NCBI GenBank assembly: GCA_947500505.1
Contig: CANMSL010000003.1
Location: 248,001-312,000 of the forward strand
Source of the DNA: an uncultured Aquimarina sp.
Lineage (GTDB): Bacteria; Bacteroidota; Bacteroidia; Flavobacteriales; Flavobacteriaceae
Reading direction: 5' to 3'
DNA length: 64,000 nucleotides
In this document: piece by piece, positions 52,467-61,992 of the stretch
Layout: each line of letters opens with the position of its first letter
How positions within the stretch are numbered: the stretch's first letter is position 1
Program-made: the position numbers and the translations under genes
The notes under the pieces: model-generated
What the model was told of the DNA's origin: nothing
Database searches by the model: none
What the model saw: the letters and a program-made list of their open reading frames with translations, nothing else

Positions 52467-53043
52467 TTTTTTCTAATTCTTTTAGTTTATCTTTTAATCT
52501 GTTAAGGAGAGAAAGTCTGAGTGTTAGGTTTTCGATCATAGCCTCTGCGCTTTGGACATTAGGCCCTACTTCTATTAATTCCTTGTTAAGATCCTGATAT
52601 TCTTTATTTAAATTACCAAGTCGTTTCATAAAACTTTCCACTAATTCTCTATTAGAATCATCAACAGTGATTTGGGATAATTGAAATTTTATACCAGTCA
52701 ACAGGTAATTTTCTGCCTCTCCATACTCAGGAAACATTTCTGCAAGCGGTGATGCTTGCTTTGTGAGTATTACGGTAGAATTTTTTACATCTGGCGTGTC
52801 AATACCAACAACTTCTGTCCCTTTTATATTTTTATTTCCTAACTCATTAAAAGTGAATAAAGAGACTGATAAAACCACTACAATACTGGCAGCAATTTTT
52901 AACCAACCATAGTTAAATTTTCTTGCCTTTCTGGGCAGTTCTTCTTCTAACCTGGCCATAAAGCGATTTTCGTGACCTTCTGCCAGCCGTTCTGCAGGAA
53001 TTCTGGTATCCTGTTTTAGCAACTCTCTAATATCCTGTCCCAT
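52432..53043 (-). CDS. Membrane anti-sigma-type protein
   Basis: A 203-residue single-pass protein. The N-terminus (1-45) is soluble, with ERLAEGHENRFMARLEEELP; a membrane helix spans about 47-65 (LKIAASIVVVLSVSLFTF); the periplasmic part is helical and charged (NRELVESFMKRLGNLNKEYQ). Its gene overlaps the sigma gene by 17 nt. The N-terminus is the probable sigma-binding part. Confidence 0.75.
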   Translation of the reverse strand: MGQDIRELLKQDTRIPAERLAEGHENRFMARLEEELPRKARKFNYGWLKIAASIVVVLSVSLFTFNELGNKNIKGTEVVGIDTPDVKNSTVILTKQASPLAEMFPEYGEAENYLLTGIKFQLSQITVDDSNRELVESFMKRLGNLNKEYQDLNKELIEVGPNVQSAEAMIENLTLRLSLLNRLKDKLKELEKIENENYIDIQA

Positions 53044-53572
53044 CTCTCAAATGTTTTAATTGATCCTGAAGCTGTTTTTTCCCTCTATGCACCAAGGTTC
53101 TTGATGCCACAGGTGTAATGTCCAATATTTCACTTATTTCTTTATGATCATATCCTTCTATTAAAAATAGCATGACCGCATATTTATATTTTTCGGGTAA
53201 TTTTTCTATTGCGCTCTTTACTTCATCCACTGTAGTACTATCAGATACTGACCAATCATTTTGCTCCTCTACCGTGGACATTATTTGCTCATTAATAGCA
53301 ACCATATTCATCTTTTTTGCTTTGAGCATATCAATGCTTTTATTTATCACTATACGTTTAAGCCATGCACCAAAAGTAACATCTCCGGTAAATTGGTGAA
53401 GTTTTGTAAAAGCTTTAATAAAAGATTCTTGCATCGCCTCTTCTGCCTCAAAGGGATCTTTTAGAAAGCGTAATGCAACATAATACATACCATCACAATA
53501 CTTATTATAAAGCTTCATCTGTGCTTTACGGTCATTCGCCCTGCATTGTTCTATTAGCTCGCTCTGTAACAA
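53027..53572 (-). CDS. ECF RNA polymerase sigma factor (third), TTG start
   Basis: A 181-residue ECF sigma factor: AQMKLYNKYCDGMYYVALRF and EAEEAMQESFIKAFTKL (region 2), then IEKLPEKYKYAVMLFLIEGY and HKEISEILDITPVASRTLVH (region 4). The start is TTG at 53572; codons upstream (I-W-T-R) lead to a stop and offer no ATG or GTG. It heads the operon sigma, anti-sigma, DUF4097-like. Confidence 0.9.
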   Translation of the reverse strand: MLQSELIEQCRANDRKAQMKLYNKYCDGMYYVALRFLKDPFEAEEAMQESFIKAFTKLHQFTGDVTFGAWLKRIVINKSIDMLKAKKMNMVAINEQIMSTVEEQNDWSVSDSTTVDEVKSAIEKLPEKYKYAVMLFLIEGYDHKEISEILDITPVASRTLVHRGKKQLQDQLKHLRDGTGY

Positions 53573-53997
53573 ACGTGTCCAAATTTTAGTTAGTGATTAC
53601 TTCTTTAAAACTGTTCTAATTGCTATTCTCTTCTAAAGACGAGAGTCTGCATCTAATTGTTGCAAAATTAATGATAAAAATATCAGTAAAATGAAAAGGG
53701 TCTGGATATCAATTTTTTAATCCATAATCATATTACCAAAAACAGTGCCTTAAATCAGAATTAGAGGCTTCTATAAGCTCTGAAAAACAAATACTATTGG
53801 AGGTTGTAAGTCTGAGGTTTTGAATATTTCCTATAAATCAAGAACTGAAAAATTGTGATATGCTCAGTTTGATAACAACAAGATACGTATCAGACCATTT
53901 TTTCTTACAATTATGTTAAAATTAAAAATAATAAAGATTTAGAAAACTGCCTTGCTTTTTCTATCGTATATAATTCTAGAAACCCTAAAATAAAAAT
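53573..53997. other. Intergenic region without recognisable features
   Basis: About 425 AT-rich bases between the divergent sigma operon and a small gene. No convincing gene, hairpin or exact promoter match was seen. Confidence 0.5.
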
Positions 53998-54186
53998 ATG
54001 CAAGTTATTTCTACTCAAAATTATTATGATAATAAAAACACTTCTCAAATGGAGAAGGCAATCTATAAAATAGATAACGTCTTACATACCAAACTGATGT
54101 CTGAATTCGTCTCGGAAGAATTAAAAAGAGAGCGTAGTATGCTCGCAATCTCTATTATGAATATTAAAAGTTCAATGTCTGAGTAA
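53998..54186 (+). CDS. Small hypothetical protein, tandem paralogue 1 (62 aa)
   Basis: A helical, charged 62-residue protein: MEKAIYKIDNVLHTKLMSEF, then ELKRERSMLAISIMNIK. It shares the pattern I-x-KIDN-(6-9)-S-x(4-7)-ER-x-ML-x(5-6)-I with the next gene. Both are short coiled-coil-like peptides of unknown function. Confidence 0.55.
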   Translation: MQVISTQNYYDNKNTSQMEKAIYKIDNVLHTKLMSEFVSEELKRERSMLAISIMNIKSSMSE

Positions 54187-54288
54187 TTTCATTGTTAACA
54201 TAATAAACGGTCTAAAAGTTGATGAACTGATTAACACTTTGTTATTACAACTTAAATATTCAAATTTTGAATTTAGCAAAAAAACTCT

Positions 54289-54501
54289 ATGGATCCCTTT
54301 TTATTTAAAACTATAAACCCTTCGAACACCTATACTTCAGAACATATTCCTTTGATAAAGGACGCTATCAAAAAGATTGATAATATTATCAGAAGTGATA
54401 CTTCAGTCCCTGAGATCATAAAAGAAAGATTGCTTCAGGAACGTTTACTCATGCTACAACAACTAGCTAAAATAACCGGAGAATTTTATTTACTTTTTTA
54501 A
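54289..54501 (+). CDS. Small hypothetical protein, tandem paralogue 2 (70 aa)
   Basis: A 70-residue helical protein: IPLIKDAIKKIDNIIRSDTS, then IIKERLLQERLLMLQQLAKI. It is homologous to the preceding small protein and 102 nt from it. No domain is recognised. It ends 41 nt before the convergent oxidoreductase gene. Confidence 0.55.
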   Translation: MDPFLFKTINPSNTYTSEHIPLIKDAIKKIDNIIRSDTSVPEIIKERLLQERLLMLQQLAKITGEFYLLF

Positions 54502-54542
54502 TGACTATTTAATCAATACTGCAATGTACAATTTAGAAAGAG

Positions 54543-56162
54543 CTAATACTTAGCAGCAATCTCTTTAAATTGTTTACTCATATTCCACTTTATAATAGTA
54601 GTAGCTGTTAATATACCGCTTCCCATAGCTCCTCCAACACCTACTAATGTTATATCCTGACCAGTAAGATATAATCCTTTTATATGTGTGCGGGGCCTTA
54701 GCGCTCTTGTTGTATAGCGCTCAGGAGCGTGTGTAACCCCATATATTTCTCCCTGGCTATAATTGCTGAATTTTCTGGTAGAAACTGGTGTAGAGACTTC
54801 AGCATGAATAATATGTCCTTCTAATTGGGGATATAATTCTTTAAGTAAAGACAATCCTTTCTCTTTAAACTGTTCTTTTATACTATCGTATTCTTCGCCT
54901 CTATTCAACCAGGGTTCATTTTCATATTTACTAAAATCGTCATACCAGGCTCTTCCGATCAATTGAATTGTAGCCTGATCAGGATGTTTAGAAGGCCATA
55001 GACTATCCTTTGCAGAAGGGAAAGAGATATAAGCAAAGGATAATTTATCTTTTGACAGGTTGTCTTTATCATTGAGAATACGGTCTGTATCTATATCGGC
55101 ATACCACCATATATTGTATTTTGGCAATTTAAGTTCTACATCACTTCTATTAAGCCCGATATACAAACAAAGGTGACAGGTAGAAGGGTTAATTTCTTTT
55201 AACCCCGAAATTCTTTTATTTTTTGATGGTACATCCAGCAAACGCTGAAATGTATTATGCGCTCCTGCATTGCTAATCACGTTCCTACAAGAATATTCTT
55301 TACCATTAATCAATAAACCTTTAATGACTTTTCCTTTGGTAATAATTTTATCAACTTTGGCTTTTATGAATACTGGAACTCCGAGTGATTCGAGATTATC
55401 AACAATAGTTTCATGAATGCGATTAGCACCTCCTCTTGGGTAATAACCACCTTCCATAAAATGATTGATTACGATACAATGAGATGCGAAACTACTTTCT
55501 TTAGGAGACAATCCATAATTTCCACATTGAGCACATAGGACAGCAATAAGCTCCTTGTTATCTGTTAAATCACTTAGAACTTCGTAAGTCGTTCTGCGAG
55601 AAAGAGGTTTTTGAATCTTCCTGAATAACGGACCCAAGAATATATTGAGTATTCGAGGAAATGCTTTCTGCATAAAATACAGAAGGTTTTTTTTAGTAGA
55701 CTTCTGTAGTAGTTCCAAATATTTATCAATGGCTACAGTATCATTCGGAAAATATTCATAAAACTTTTTTCTAAAATTTTCTTTGCCACCCACAAACTCA
55801 AACTTACGTCCGCCAACATATGCCACATCATACGGATCCCCCATAGGATCCCATTCTAACTTATTATCCGACAAATAATTAAAAATTCTTCGAAGTCCTG
55901 ATTTCTCATCCATGTTCCCCACATAGTGTACACCTACATCCCATACCAGGCCTTTGCGTCTTTTGAAGGTATGTGTAAATCCTCCCGGTGTGTAATGTTG
56001 TTCCAGTATCACTACTTTCTTTCCGGCTTTAGCCAAAAAAACAGCTGTACAAAGTCCGCCAACTCCCGAACCTATAATTACATAAGTATCTTTTGTAAAT
56101 TCAATATCCGGAGTGAATTTTTTATAGGATTTTTCGGGCATACCTGATGAGTAAGAGTCCAA
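54543..56162 (-). CDS. Phytoene desaturase/carotenoid isomerase-like FAD oxidoreductase
   Basis: A 539-residue NAD(P)/FAD-dependent protein of the CrtI/CrtISO/retinol-saturase group. YVIIGSGVGGLCTAVFLAKA is the dinucleotide fold, ILEQHYTPGGFTHTFKRRKG the following loop and LYLTGQDITLVGVGGAMGSG the C-terminal FAD contact. Substrates may be carotenoids or related polyenes; no other carotenoid gene is nearby, so the assignment stays at family level. Confidence 0.85.
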   Translation of the reverse strand: MDSYSSGMPEKSYKKFTPDIEFTKDTYVIIGSGVGGLCTAVFLAKAGKKVVILEQHYTPGGFTHTFKRRKGLVWDVGVHYVGNMDEKSGLRRIFNYLSDNKLEWDPMGDPYDVAYVGGRKFEFVGGKENFRKKFYEYFPNDTVAIDKYLELLQKSTKKNLLYFMQKAFPRILNIFLGPLFRKIQKPLSRRTTYEVLSDLTDNKELIAVLCAQCGNYGLSPKESSFASHCIVINHFMEGGYYPRGGANRIHETIVDNLESLGVPVFIKAKVDKIITKGKVIKGLLINGKEYSCRNVISNAGAHNTFQRLLDVPSKNKRISGLKEINPSTCHLCLYIGLNRSDVELKLPKYNIWWYADIDTDRILNDKDNLSKDKLSFAYISFPSAKDSLWPSKHPDQATIQLIGRAWYDDFSKYENEPWLNRGEEYDSIKEQFKEKGLSLLKELYPQLEGHIIHAEVSTPVSTRKFSNYSQGEIYGVTHAPERYTTRALRPRTHIKGLYLTGQDITLVGVGGAMGSGILTATTIIKWNMSKQFKEIAAKY

Positions 56163-56228
56163 AAGTAATCAATTATATATACTTTCATATCTAAAATAGG
56201 TTATCTTTATTTATCAAATTATTATTAT

Positions 56229-56789
56229 ATGTCAAAGTACCTAAAACGAACACTGATCATACTCATAGGGATAATTGCTATTGGCTTTCTAAGTATGTCC
56301 GTATTAAAATCTCTTACTAAAAAACATAGTCCTGAACAAACTATAACCCATAAAAGCCAGGACGCCAGTTTTACGGTTTTTTATAACAGACCTTATAAAA
56401 AAGGTAGGAAAATCTTCGGTGATTTAGTTCCATTCGATCAAGTATGGAGAACCGGAGCCAATGAAGCGACTCTATTTAAAACTGACAAAGATATTTTAGT
56501 AGATGGTACTTTACTAAAAGCTGGAACATATAGTTTATGGACTATACCAGGGCAAAACTCCTGGAAAGTTATTTTTAACAGCTATGAATATGATTGGGGT
56601 GTGAAATTTATGGATGGTAGTCCGACTCGAGATCCTAAATATGATGTATTGACTATAGAAGTACCTGTTCAGCATTTACTTAATGTAATAGAACAATTTT
56701 CAATCTATTTTCAGGAAGCAAACAATTTTACGATTATGTATCTGGCCTGGGATCAAACTGCCATTGCAATTCCAATTACATTAAAGTAA
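56229..56789 (+). CDS. DUF2911 family membrane-anchored protein
   Basis: A 186-residue protein with an N-terminal membrane anchor or signal (residues 6-28). The mature part has FTVFYNRPYKKGRKIFGDLV, WRTGANEATLFKTDKDILVD and LKAGTYSLWTIPGQNSWKVI, which together are the DUF2911 pattern. It is a beta-rich extracytoplasmic domain of unknown role. It is divergent from the phytoene-desaturase-like gene. Confidence 0.88.
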   Translation: MSKYLKRTLIILIGIIAIGFLSMSVLKSLTKKHSPEQTITHKSQDASFTVFYNRPYKKGRKIFGDLVPFDQVWRTGANEATLFKTDKDILVDGTLLKAGTYSLWTIPGQNSWKVIFNSYEYDWGVKFMDGSPTRDPKYDVLTIEVPVQHLLNVIEQFSIYFQEANNFTIMYLAWDQTAIAIPITLK

Positions 56790-56842
56790 TTTTTTGTGTG
56801 GTATTACATCAACTAATGTCAATTTTACTGAAAATGAATTTA

Positions 56843-56850
56843 TAAATTTG
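56843..56850 (+). promoter_or_regulatory. -7 element before the meaB-like gene
   Basis: TAAATTTG, an exact TAnnTTTG match. It lies 30 nt before ATG 56880 and only 15 nt before the in-frame GTG 56865, favouring the ATG. Confidence 0.5.
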
Positions 56851-56879
56851 CTCAATAGATAATTGTGAATAAAAATCAT

Positions 56880-57941
56880 ATGGAATATCAAAATCAATCT
56901 TCTAACACTCCTGTCGGAACAAATCAGAGTGCTATTGATCGGTTTAAAAAAACTCAACAAAAACAGCTTTCCATTGATCATATATTCGAAGAAATTATTT
57001 CTAAAAATACTGCTGCCTTAAGTAAAGGAATAACTTTAGTAGAAAGCACACAGAAAAAACATAATCTACAAGCCCAACAACTCATTGAAAAGTGCCTTCC
57101 TTACGCCAATAATTCCATAAGAATAGGGATCACCGGAGTTCCGGGTGTTGGAAAAAGTACTTTTATTGAAGCTTTGGGAAACCTACTTATTAATAAAGGT
57201 AAAAAAGTTGCAGTATTAGCGGTAGATCCCAGCAGTACTATTTCTGGAGGTAGTATCTTAGGTGATAAAACCCGGATGGAATCTTTGGTAAGATCTCCTA
57301 ATGCCTTTATCAGGCCTTCACCCTCAGGTAGTTCATTAGGAGGTGTAGCTCAAAAAACCCGTGAATCAATTATTCTTTGTGAAGCTGCAGGATATGACAT
57401 CATTATTATAGAAACAGTTGGTGTTGGTCAAAGTGAAACTGCAGTACACGGAATGGTAGATTTCTTTTTATTACTAAAACTGGCAGGAGCGGGTGATGAA
57501 TTACAAGGAATTAAACGTGGAATTATTGAAATGGCAGATGCTATTGTTATTAATAAAGCTGATGGAGATAATTTGAAACGTGCACGAGAAGCTAAAAACC
57601 AATTTAAAAAAGCCTTACACCTATATCCAATGGCAGAAAACACCTGGGCTCCTGAAGTATTGACCTGTAGCGCTCTTAAAAAAACAGGAATAGAAGAAAT
57701 TTGGGAATTGATCTTACGATATCTTGATATTACTTCTAAAAATGGTTACTTTGAAAAGAACAGAATTCAGCAAAATAAATTCTGGTTATTACAAACTATC
57801 GAAGAACAGTTGAAAAGTTCATTTTACAATCATCCTAAAATTAAAGAAGTATTATCCGAACAGATAGCAGCGGTGCAGCAACACAAGGTTACTCCATTTG
57901 CTGCAGCTAGATATTTACTGGATTTACAAAAACAATCTTAA
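56880..57941 (+). CDS. meaB: MeaB/ArgK family GTPase, chaperone of methylmalonyl-CoA mutase
   Basis: A 353-residue G3E GTPase. The P-loop is GVPGVGKSTFIEA (about residues 86-98), with AVDPSSTISGGSILGDKTRM, ETVGVGQSETAVHGMVD and NKADGD. MeaB proteins protect B12-dependent mutases and gate cofactor loading. The cobalamin adenosyltransferase gene at 38784 fits this role. I prefer ATG 56880 over GTG 56865 because of the promoter position. Confidence 0.93.
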   Translation: MEYQNQSSNTPVGTNQSAIDRFKKTQQKQLSIDHIFEEIISKNTAALSKGITLVESTQKKHNLQAQQLIEKCLPYANNSIRIGITGVPGVGKSTFIEALGNLLINKGKKVAVLAVDPSSTISGGSILGDKTRMESLVRSPNAFIRPSPSGSSLGGVAQKTRESIILCEAAGYDIIIIETVGVGQSETAVHGMVDFFLLLKLAGAGDELQGIKRGIIEMADAIVINKADGDNLKRAREAKNQFKKALHLYPMAENTWAPEVLTCSALKKTGIEEIWELILRYLDITSKNGYFEKNRIQQNKFWLLQTIEEQLKSSFYNHPKIKEVLSEQIAAVQQHKVTPFAAARYLLDLQKQS

Positions 57942-58003
57942 CCCTTCTCATCAATTTATTTAAAACAAGAATGTGTTACTGATCGGCTGATGTAAAGACT
58001 TCA

Positions 58004-58294
58004 TTATTCATCAAAATCCACCTCATCCCCCACCTGTTCCTTTGAAACAGAAGCAGGAATATCCGTGTCTGAAGAATTATCATCGTAGTCTTCCATTACA
58101 CCTGCTAGTCGTTCACTAATCTTAACTAAATAAACAGTATCATCAGTTCTTACCTCAACTGCTTCAATGGAATCGTTATGGTGATTTTTAAAGGAAACAA
58201 TATCACGATCAGAATAGCCATCCGGAAATTTCTCTACTAAAAGGTTTAAAATATCTTTATTCAATTTTTTGTAGTCGACAATTACTCTTTTCAT
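58004..58294 (-). CDS. Conserved hypothetical acidic protein (96 aa)
   Basis: A 96-residue protein: MKRVIVDYKKLNKDILNLLV, EKFPDGYSDRDIVSFKN, VRTDDTVYLVKISERL, then an acidic tail ending GDEVDFDE. The ordered first 65 residues with a conserved-looking FPDGYSDRDIV suggest a real small domain. It has no signal. I do not know its function. Confidence 0.65.
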   Translation of the reverse strand: MKRVIVDYKKLNKDILNLLVEKFPDGYSDRDIVSFKNHHNDSIEAVEVRTDDTVYLVKISERLAGVMEDYDDNSSDTDIPASVSKEQVGDEVDFDE

Positions 58295-58736
58295 AGTGTG
58301 CAGATTTCGTTGGTTAATTCACTAATAAATAATAAATAAAAGAACTCTACTATATGTTCTTAAACTTTCTACAATACACTTTGAAGTTTCACTTTTTTAT
58401 ATAAACTTCAAATAAATTTCTTCTGATATTATGTTACAGGTTCACTACTACAATTTAAAATAAAAAAATCAAAGTTTTCAAAATTGCAAGTACTTTTCTT
58501 AGTCTTTATTTTAATAAAAAACTAAAAAACTATCGATAAATCAAATTTCAGGTATATGGTAACAATGATTCGCTAATGCATGAGAGGTTTTGCGATATGC
58601 GGTTACCAATAAAATTTAATCAATCAATATTCTCAACCAAATCTACATAACACACTAACTTTGACCATCAAAAACCAACAAGAAATAAACGATCTTCAAT
58701 AATAAAGAGTTTTTGACGTTATTTGTAATCACTATT
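58295..58736. other. Intergenic region without clear features
   Basis: About 440 AT-rich bases upstream of the PBP gene. I see no gene, strong hairpin or exact promoter match. Confidence 0.5.
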
Positions 58737-60980
58737 ATGATACGAAGTATATTACAAAAGAGATGGATTAAATGGCCTTTGATCATTTTAGGAGGTGTTT
58801 TTTTAATCTTTATTATTTTTTATGGAACTATCTATTTTGGACTCTGGGGAAAAATCCCAACTAAAAAAGAATTAAGTTCTTTACAACAGGATGAAGCAAC
58901 ACAGATATTAGACAAAGATGAACAATTGATCGGTAAATATTTCATCTATGACAGACAACCCGTAACATATAATGACCTTCCCAACCATTTAATAGATGGT
59001 TTGATTGCTACGGAAGATGTACGATTTTATGAACACGATGGAGTAGATAATGTAAGTTTGCTAAGGGTATTTTTTAAAACTATTTTGTTTAGAGATAAAT
59101 CATCAGGAGGAGGAAGTACCATCACCCTACAATTGGTTAAAAATCTTTTAGGAAGAAAGGATTACGGAGCATTCAGTATTGTGGTCAATAAACTTAAAGA
59201 ATCTATCATTGCTAAACGTATTGAAGAACTATATACCAAAGAAGAAATTCTGACACTTTACTTTAATACCGTTCCCTTTCCTGACAACACCTACGGAATT
59301 GAAAGTGCTTCACAAAAATTCTTTAATAAATCTACAGCAGCACTAACATTATCTGAAGCTAGTATACTGATCGGTAGTTTAAAAGCAAACCATAGTTATA
59401 ATCCAAGACTTTTTCCGGAGCGAAGTCAATTAAGACGTGACGTTGTTTTACAACAGATGACTAAATATGGATATATCACTCGGGATAATGCCAGTCGGGT
59501 AATGAGCCAAAACATCATTCTGAACTATCAATATTTTAATCATGATCTTGGATTAGCACCTTATTTTAGGGAAGAAGTGAAAAAAGAACTCAAAGATATC
59601 CTGAAAAATTATAAAAAAGCAGATGGCACGGCCTATGATATATATAAAGATGGATTAATTATTCACACTACATTGGATTCTAAAATGCAATTATTGGCAG
59701 AAAATGTAATGAAAGAACATCTCAAAGGATTACAAAAAGACTACGAAAATGCGTATGGGAATAAAGCGCCATGGAATACAAATGATACTATCCTAAAAGA
59801 AGCATTGGCTCAATTGCCAGTGTATCAAAAATATAAGAATGAAGGGCTTGATGAAAAACAAATTATTGATTCATTCTCAGTGAAGCGAGAGATGGAACTC
59901 TTTGATTGGGATGGAAATAGTACTAAAAAAGTTTCTGTTAAGGATAGCTTGCAACACTATCTAAAGTTCTTGAATACAGGAATGATTGCAATTGACCCTT
60001 CAGATGGAGGAGTTCGGGCATATATAGGAGGAATTGATTATAGATATTTTAAATATGATCATGTATCTCAAAGTAAAAGACAAGTAGGTTCTACTTTTAA
60101 ACCATTTGTATATACAACTGCTATAGAAAATGGTATGAAACCGTGTAATTATTATTCACTTAAAGAAGTTACCTACACGAATTTGAAAGACTGGACACCA
60201 AAAAATTCTTCAGAAGAAGATGATCCATATCTTAATTATAATCTGGAAACTGCCTTGAGCAATTCTATCAATACTATTGCCGTAAAAGTACTGGGAGAAG
60301 TAGGTGTTACTAAAGTTTTGGATCAAGTCCAAAAAATGGGAATTACAGAAAAATTACCTGAACAGCCTTCTATAGCACTGGGAACAGCAGGAATAAAAAT
60401 TAAGGAATTGGCAGGTGCTTATGCAAGTTATGTAAATAATTCTAAAGGTGTAACACCATTTTACATAAAAAAAATAGAAGATAAGAAGGGCAACCTAATA
60501 GCTTCTTTAGAACCTAAAATATCAGAAGAACAAGCGTATAGTGATTATACAAGACAAGTGCTCTTAGAAATGATGAAAAGCACTGTTAATAACGGTACAG
60601 CTTCCCGATTAAGAACCACATATGGATTAAAAAATGAAATGGCCGGTAAAACTGGTACTACTCAGGATAATAAAGATGGTTGGTTTGTGGGAATTACTCC
60701 AAAACTTGTTACGGTAACCTGGGTGGGTAATGATAATTACTCAATAGGGTTTAAAACAACAGCGCAAGGACAAGGTGCCAATTCTGCATTGCCAATTTTT
60801 GGCAAATTATATCAAAAGATGAATAAAGACCCGGATTTTGATTTCATTACCAAAAGTAGTTTTGAAAAAACTCCTGAGAACGTACTTGATGATTTAGATT
60901 GCAAACCAGAAAAACGTGATAATTTCTTAAAAAGGCTTTTTAGCAAAAAGAAGAAAAAGAAGAAATTTCGGGAAAAGTAA
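58737..60980 (+). CDS. Bifunctional penicillin-binding protein (GT51 transglycosylase/transpeptidase, class A)
   Basis: A 747-residue class A PBP. A membrane anchor (about 8-30) is followed by the GT51 domain (ATEDVRFYEHDGVD with the catalytic Glu, then GGSTITLQLVKN), a linker and the transpeptidase domain with SxxK in VGSTFKPFVYTTAIENG, SxN in LSNSINTIAVKV and KTGTT. The last 20 residues are Lys-rich. I chose ATG 58737; the in-frame TTG at 58713 adds eight residues without support. Confidence 0.95.
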   Translation: MIRSILQKRWIKWPLIILGGVFLIFIIFYGTIYFGLWGKIPTKKELSSLQQDEATQILDKDEQLIGKYFIYDRQPVTYNDLPNHLIDGLIATEDVRFYEHDGVDNVSLLRVFFKTILFRDKSSGGGSTITLQLVKNLLGRKDYGAFSIVVNKLKESIIAKRIEELYTKEEILTLYFNTVPFPDNTYGIESASQKFFNKSTAALTLSEASILIGSLKANHSYNPRLFPERSQLRRDVVLQQMTKYGYITRDNASRVMSQNIILNYQYFNHDLGLAPYFREEVKKELKDILKNYKKADGTAYDIYKDGLIIHTTLDSKMQLLAENVMKEHLKGLQKDYENAYGNKAPWNTNDTILKEALAQLPVYQKYKNEGLDEKQIIDSFSVKREMELFDWDGNSTKKVSVKDSLQHYLKFLNTGMIAIDPSDGGVRAYIGGIDYRYFKYDHVSQSKRQVGSTFKPFVYTTAIENGMKPCNYYSLKEVTYTNLKDWTPKNSSEEDDPYLNYNLETALSNSINTIAVKVLGEVGVTKVLDQVQKMGITEKLPEQPSIALGTAGIKIKELAGAYASYVNNSKGVTPFYIKKIEDKKGNLIASLEPKISEEQAYSDYTRQVLLEMMKSTVNNGTASRLRTTYGLKNEMAGKTGTTQDNKDGWFVGITPKLVTVTWVGNDNYSIGFKTTAQGQGANSALPIFGKLYQKMNKDPDFDFITKSSFEKTPENVLDDLDCKPEKRDNFLKRLFSKKKKKKKFREK

Positions 60981-61045
60981 GAATCAATAGTTTGTATATT
61001 TCCTGTTGGTAATAAGCAGAAACATTTTAACCATAGAAATGCACG

Positions 61046-61609
61046 CTACCCATATTTCTTAACCAAAAATGTATGCAGCTTATATGCACCAAATCCTAAG
61101 ATGATCCCCACAGCCAAACCTGTTATTACATCTAACGGATAATGAACTCCCAGATAAATTCTACTGTAACTTACGATCAATGCCCAGATAACCATGAATG
61201 GAAAGATATATTTCAAATGCTTTTGTAACGCTAAACCAGTAAAAAACGCAAGTGCCATCGAACTGGTTGCATGTCCTGAAAAATAACCAAAACGACCGCA
61301 ATTAACCTCAATTGTTCTTAAAAAATCTGCTACACCTTCTGCTCTACAAGGTCTGGGTCGCATTACCAAAACATTTTTAAACAAAACTGAAATTTGATCT
61401 GATGCAGTAATCAAAAGTGCCACTATAATTAAAGTTATGATTGTTCCCTTAGGGCCAAAATATTTGAAAAAAAAATAGAGCAACACAAAATACAACGGAA
61501 TTTGATAAAATTTCTCAGTCATAAATAACCAAAAGCTGTCCCATGTATCACTACCTAGGTTATTTAAGAAAATCATTAAATCTTTGTCTAACTGTATTAG
61601 TTCTTCCAT
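61046..61609 (-). CDS. PAP2 family membrane phosphatase
   Basis: A 187-residue membrane phosphatase with the three PAP2 motifs: KNVLVMRPRPC (motif 1), YFSGHATSSM (motif 2) and SRIYLGVHYPLDV (motif 3). About five membrane helices are visible. Such enzymes dephosphorylate undecaprenyl pyrophosphate or phosphatidic acid; which one applies is not clear. It is convergent with the PBP gene, which suits a role in peptidoglycan lipid-carrier recycling. Confidence 0.9.
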   Translation of the reverse strand: MEELIQLDKDLMIFLNNLGSDTWDSFWLFMTEKFYQIPLYFVLLYFFFKYFGPKGTIITLIIVALLITASDQISVLFKNVLVMRPRPCRAEGVADFLRTIEVNCGRFGYFSGHATSSMALAFFTGLALQKHLKYIFPFMVIWALIVSYSRIYLGVHYPLDVITGLAVGIILGFGAYKLHTFLVKKYG

Positions 61610-61650
61610 AATTATAAATGGTTATTTCTTTTTTTTAATAATAAAACCTA

Positions 61651-61878
61651 TTATTCTTCATAGCGTTCTATCTCTCTATCATAAAAGTCATTTGCTGATT
61701 GGAATAAATTCTCAGCTTCACTTTCTAATTCTTTTTCATCACTCTTGTCGAATTCTTCTAACCATTCTACCTCATCATTTTCCAGGTTAATGATAAATCT
61801 TGGAAATTCTGTGTGAATTACAAAGATCGCGTCAGGATAATCTGTATTATCGCCTAGTAAGAATTTTGGAAAACTCAT
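61651..61878 (-). CDS. Conserved small acidic protein (75 aa)
   Basis: A 75-residue protein: MSFPKFLLGDNTDYPDAIFV, IHTEFPRFIINLENDEVEWL, and an acidic helical tail. The pattern with FLLGDN, HTExPRFI and a final helix looks like a conserved flavobacterial small protein. The function is unknown. It lies 41 nt upstream of the PAP2 gene on the same strand. Confidence 0.75.
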   Translation of the reverse strand: MSFPKFLLGDNTDYPDAIFVIHTEFPRFIINLENDEVEWLEEFDKSDEKELESEAENLFQSANDFYDREIERYEE

Positions 61879-61935
61879 CTAATATATTTTATTTCTAACA
61901 AAGCTACGAAGTTTACACGCAAAGTAGCAAAAACA

Positions 61936-61972
61936 AAAAGAGGTAAATTTTAAATTAAAACTTACCTCTTTT
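61936..61972 (-). terminator. Terminator of the OmpA-family gene
   Basis: Perfect 11-bp outer stem AAAAGAGGTAA / TTACCTCTTTT with an inner TTTTA/TAAAA pair, followed on the minus strand by a T-rich run. Confidence 0.8.
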
Positions 61973-61992
61973 ACAAATACCGTTTTATACAA

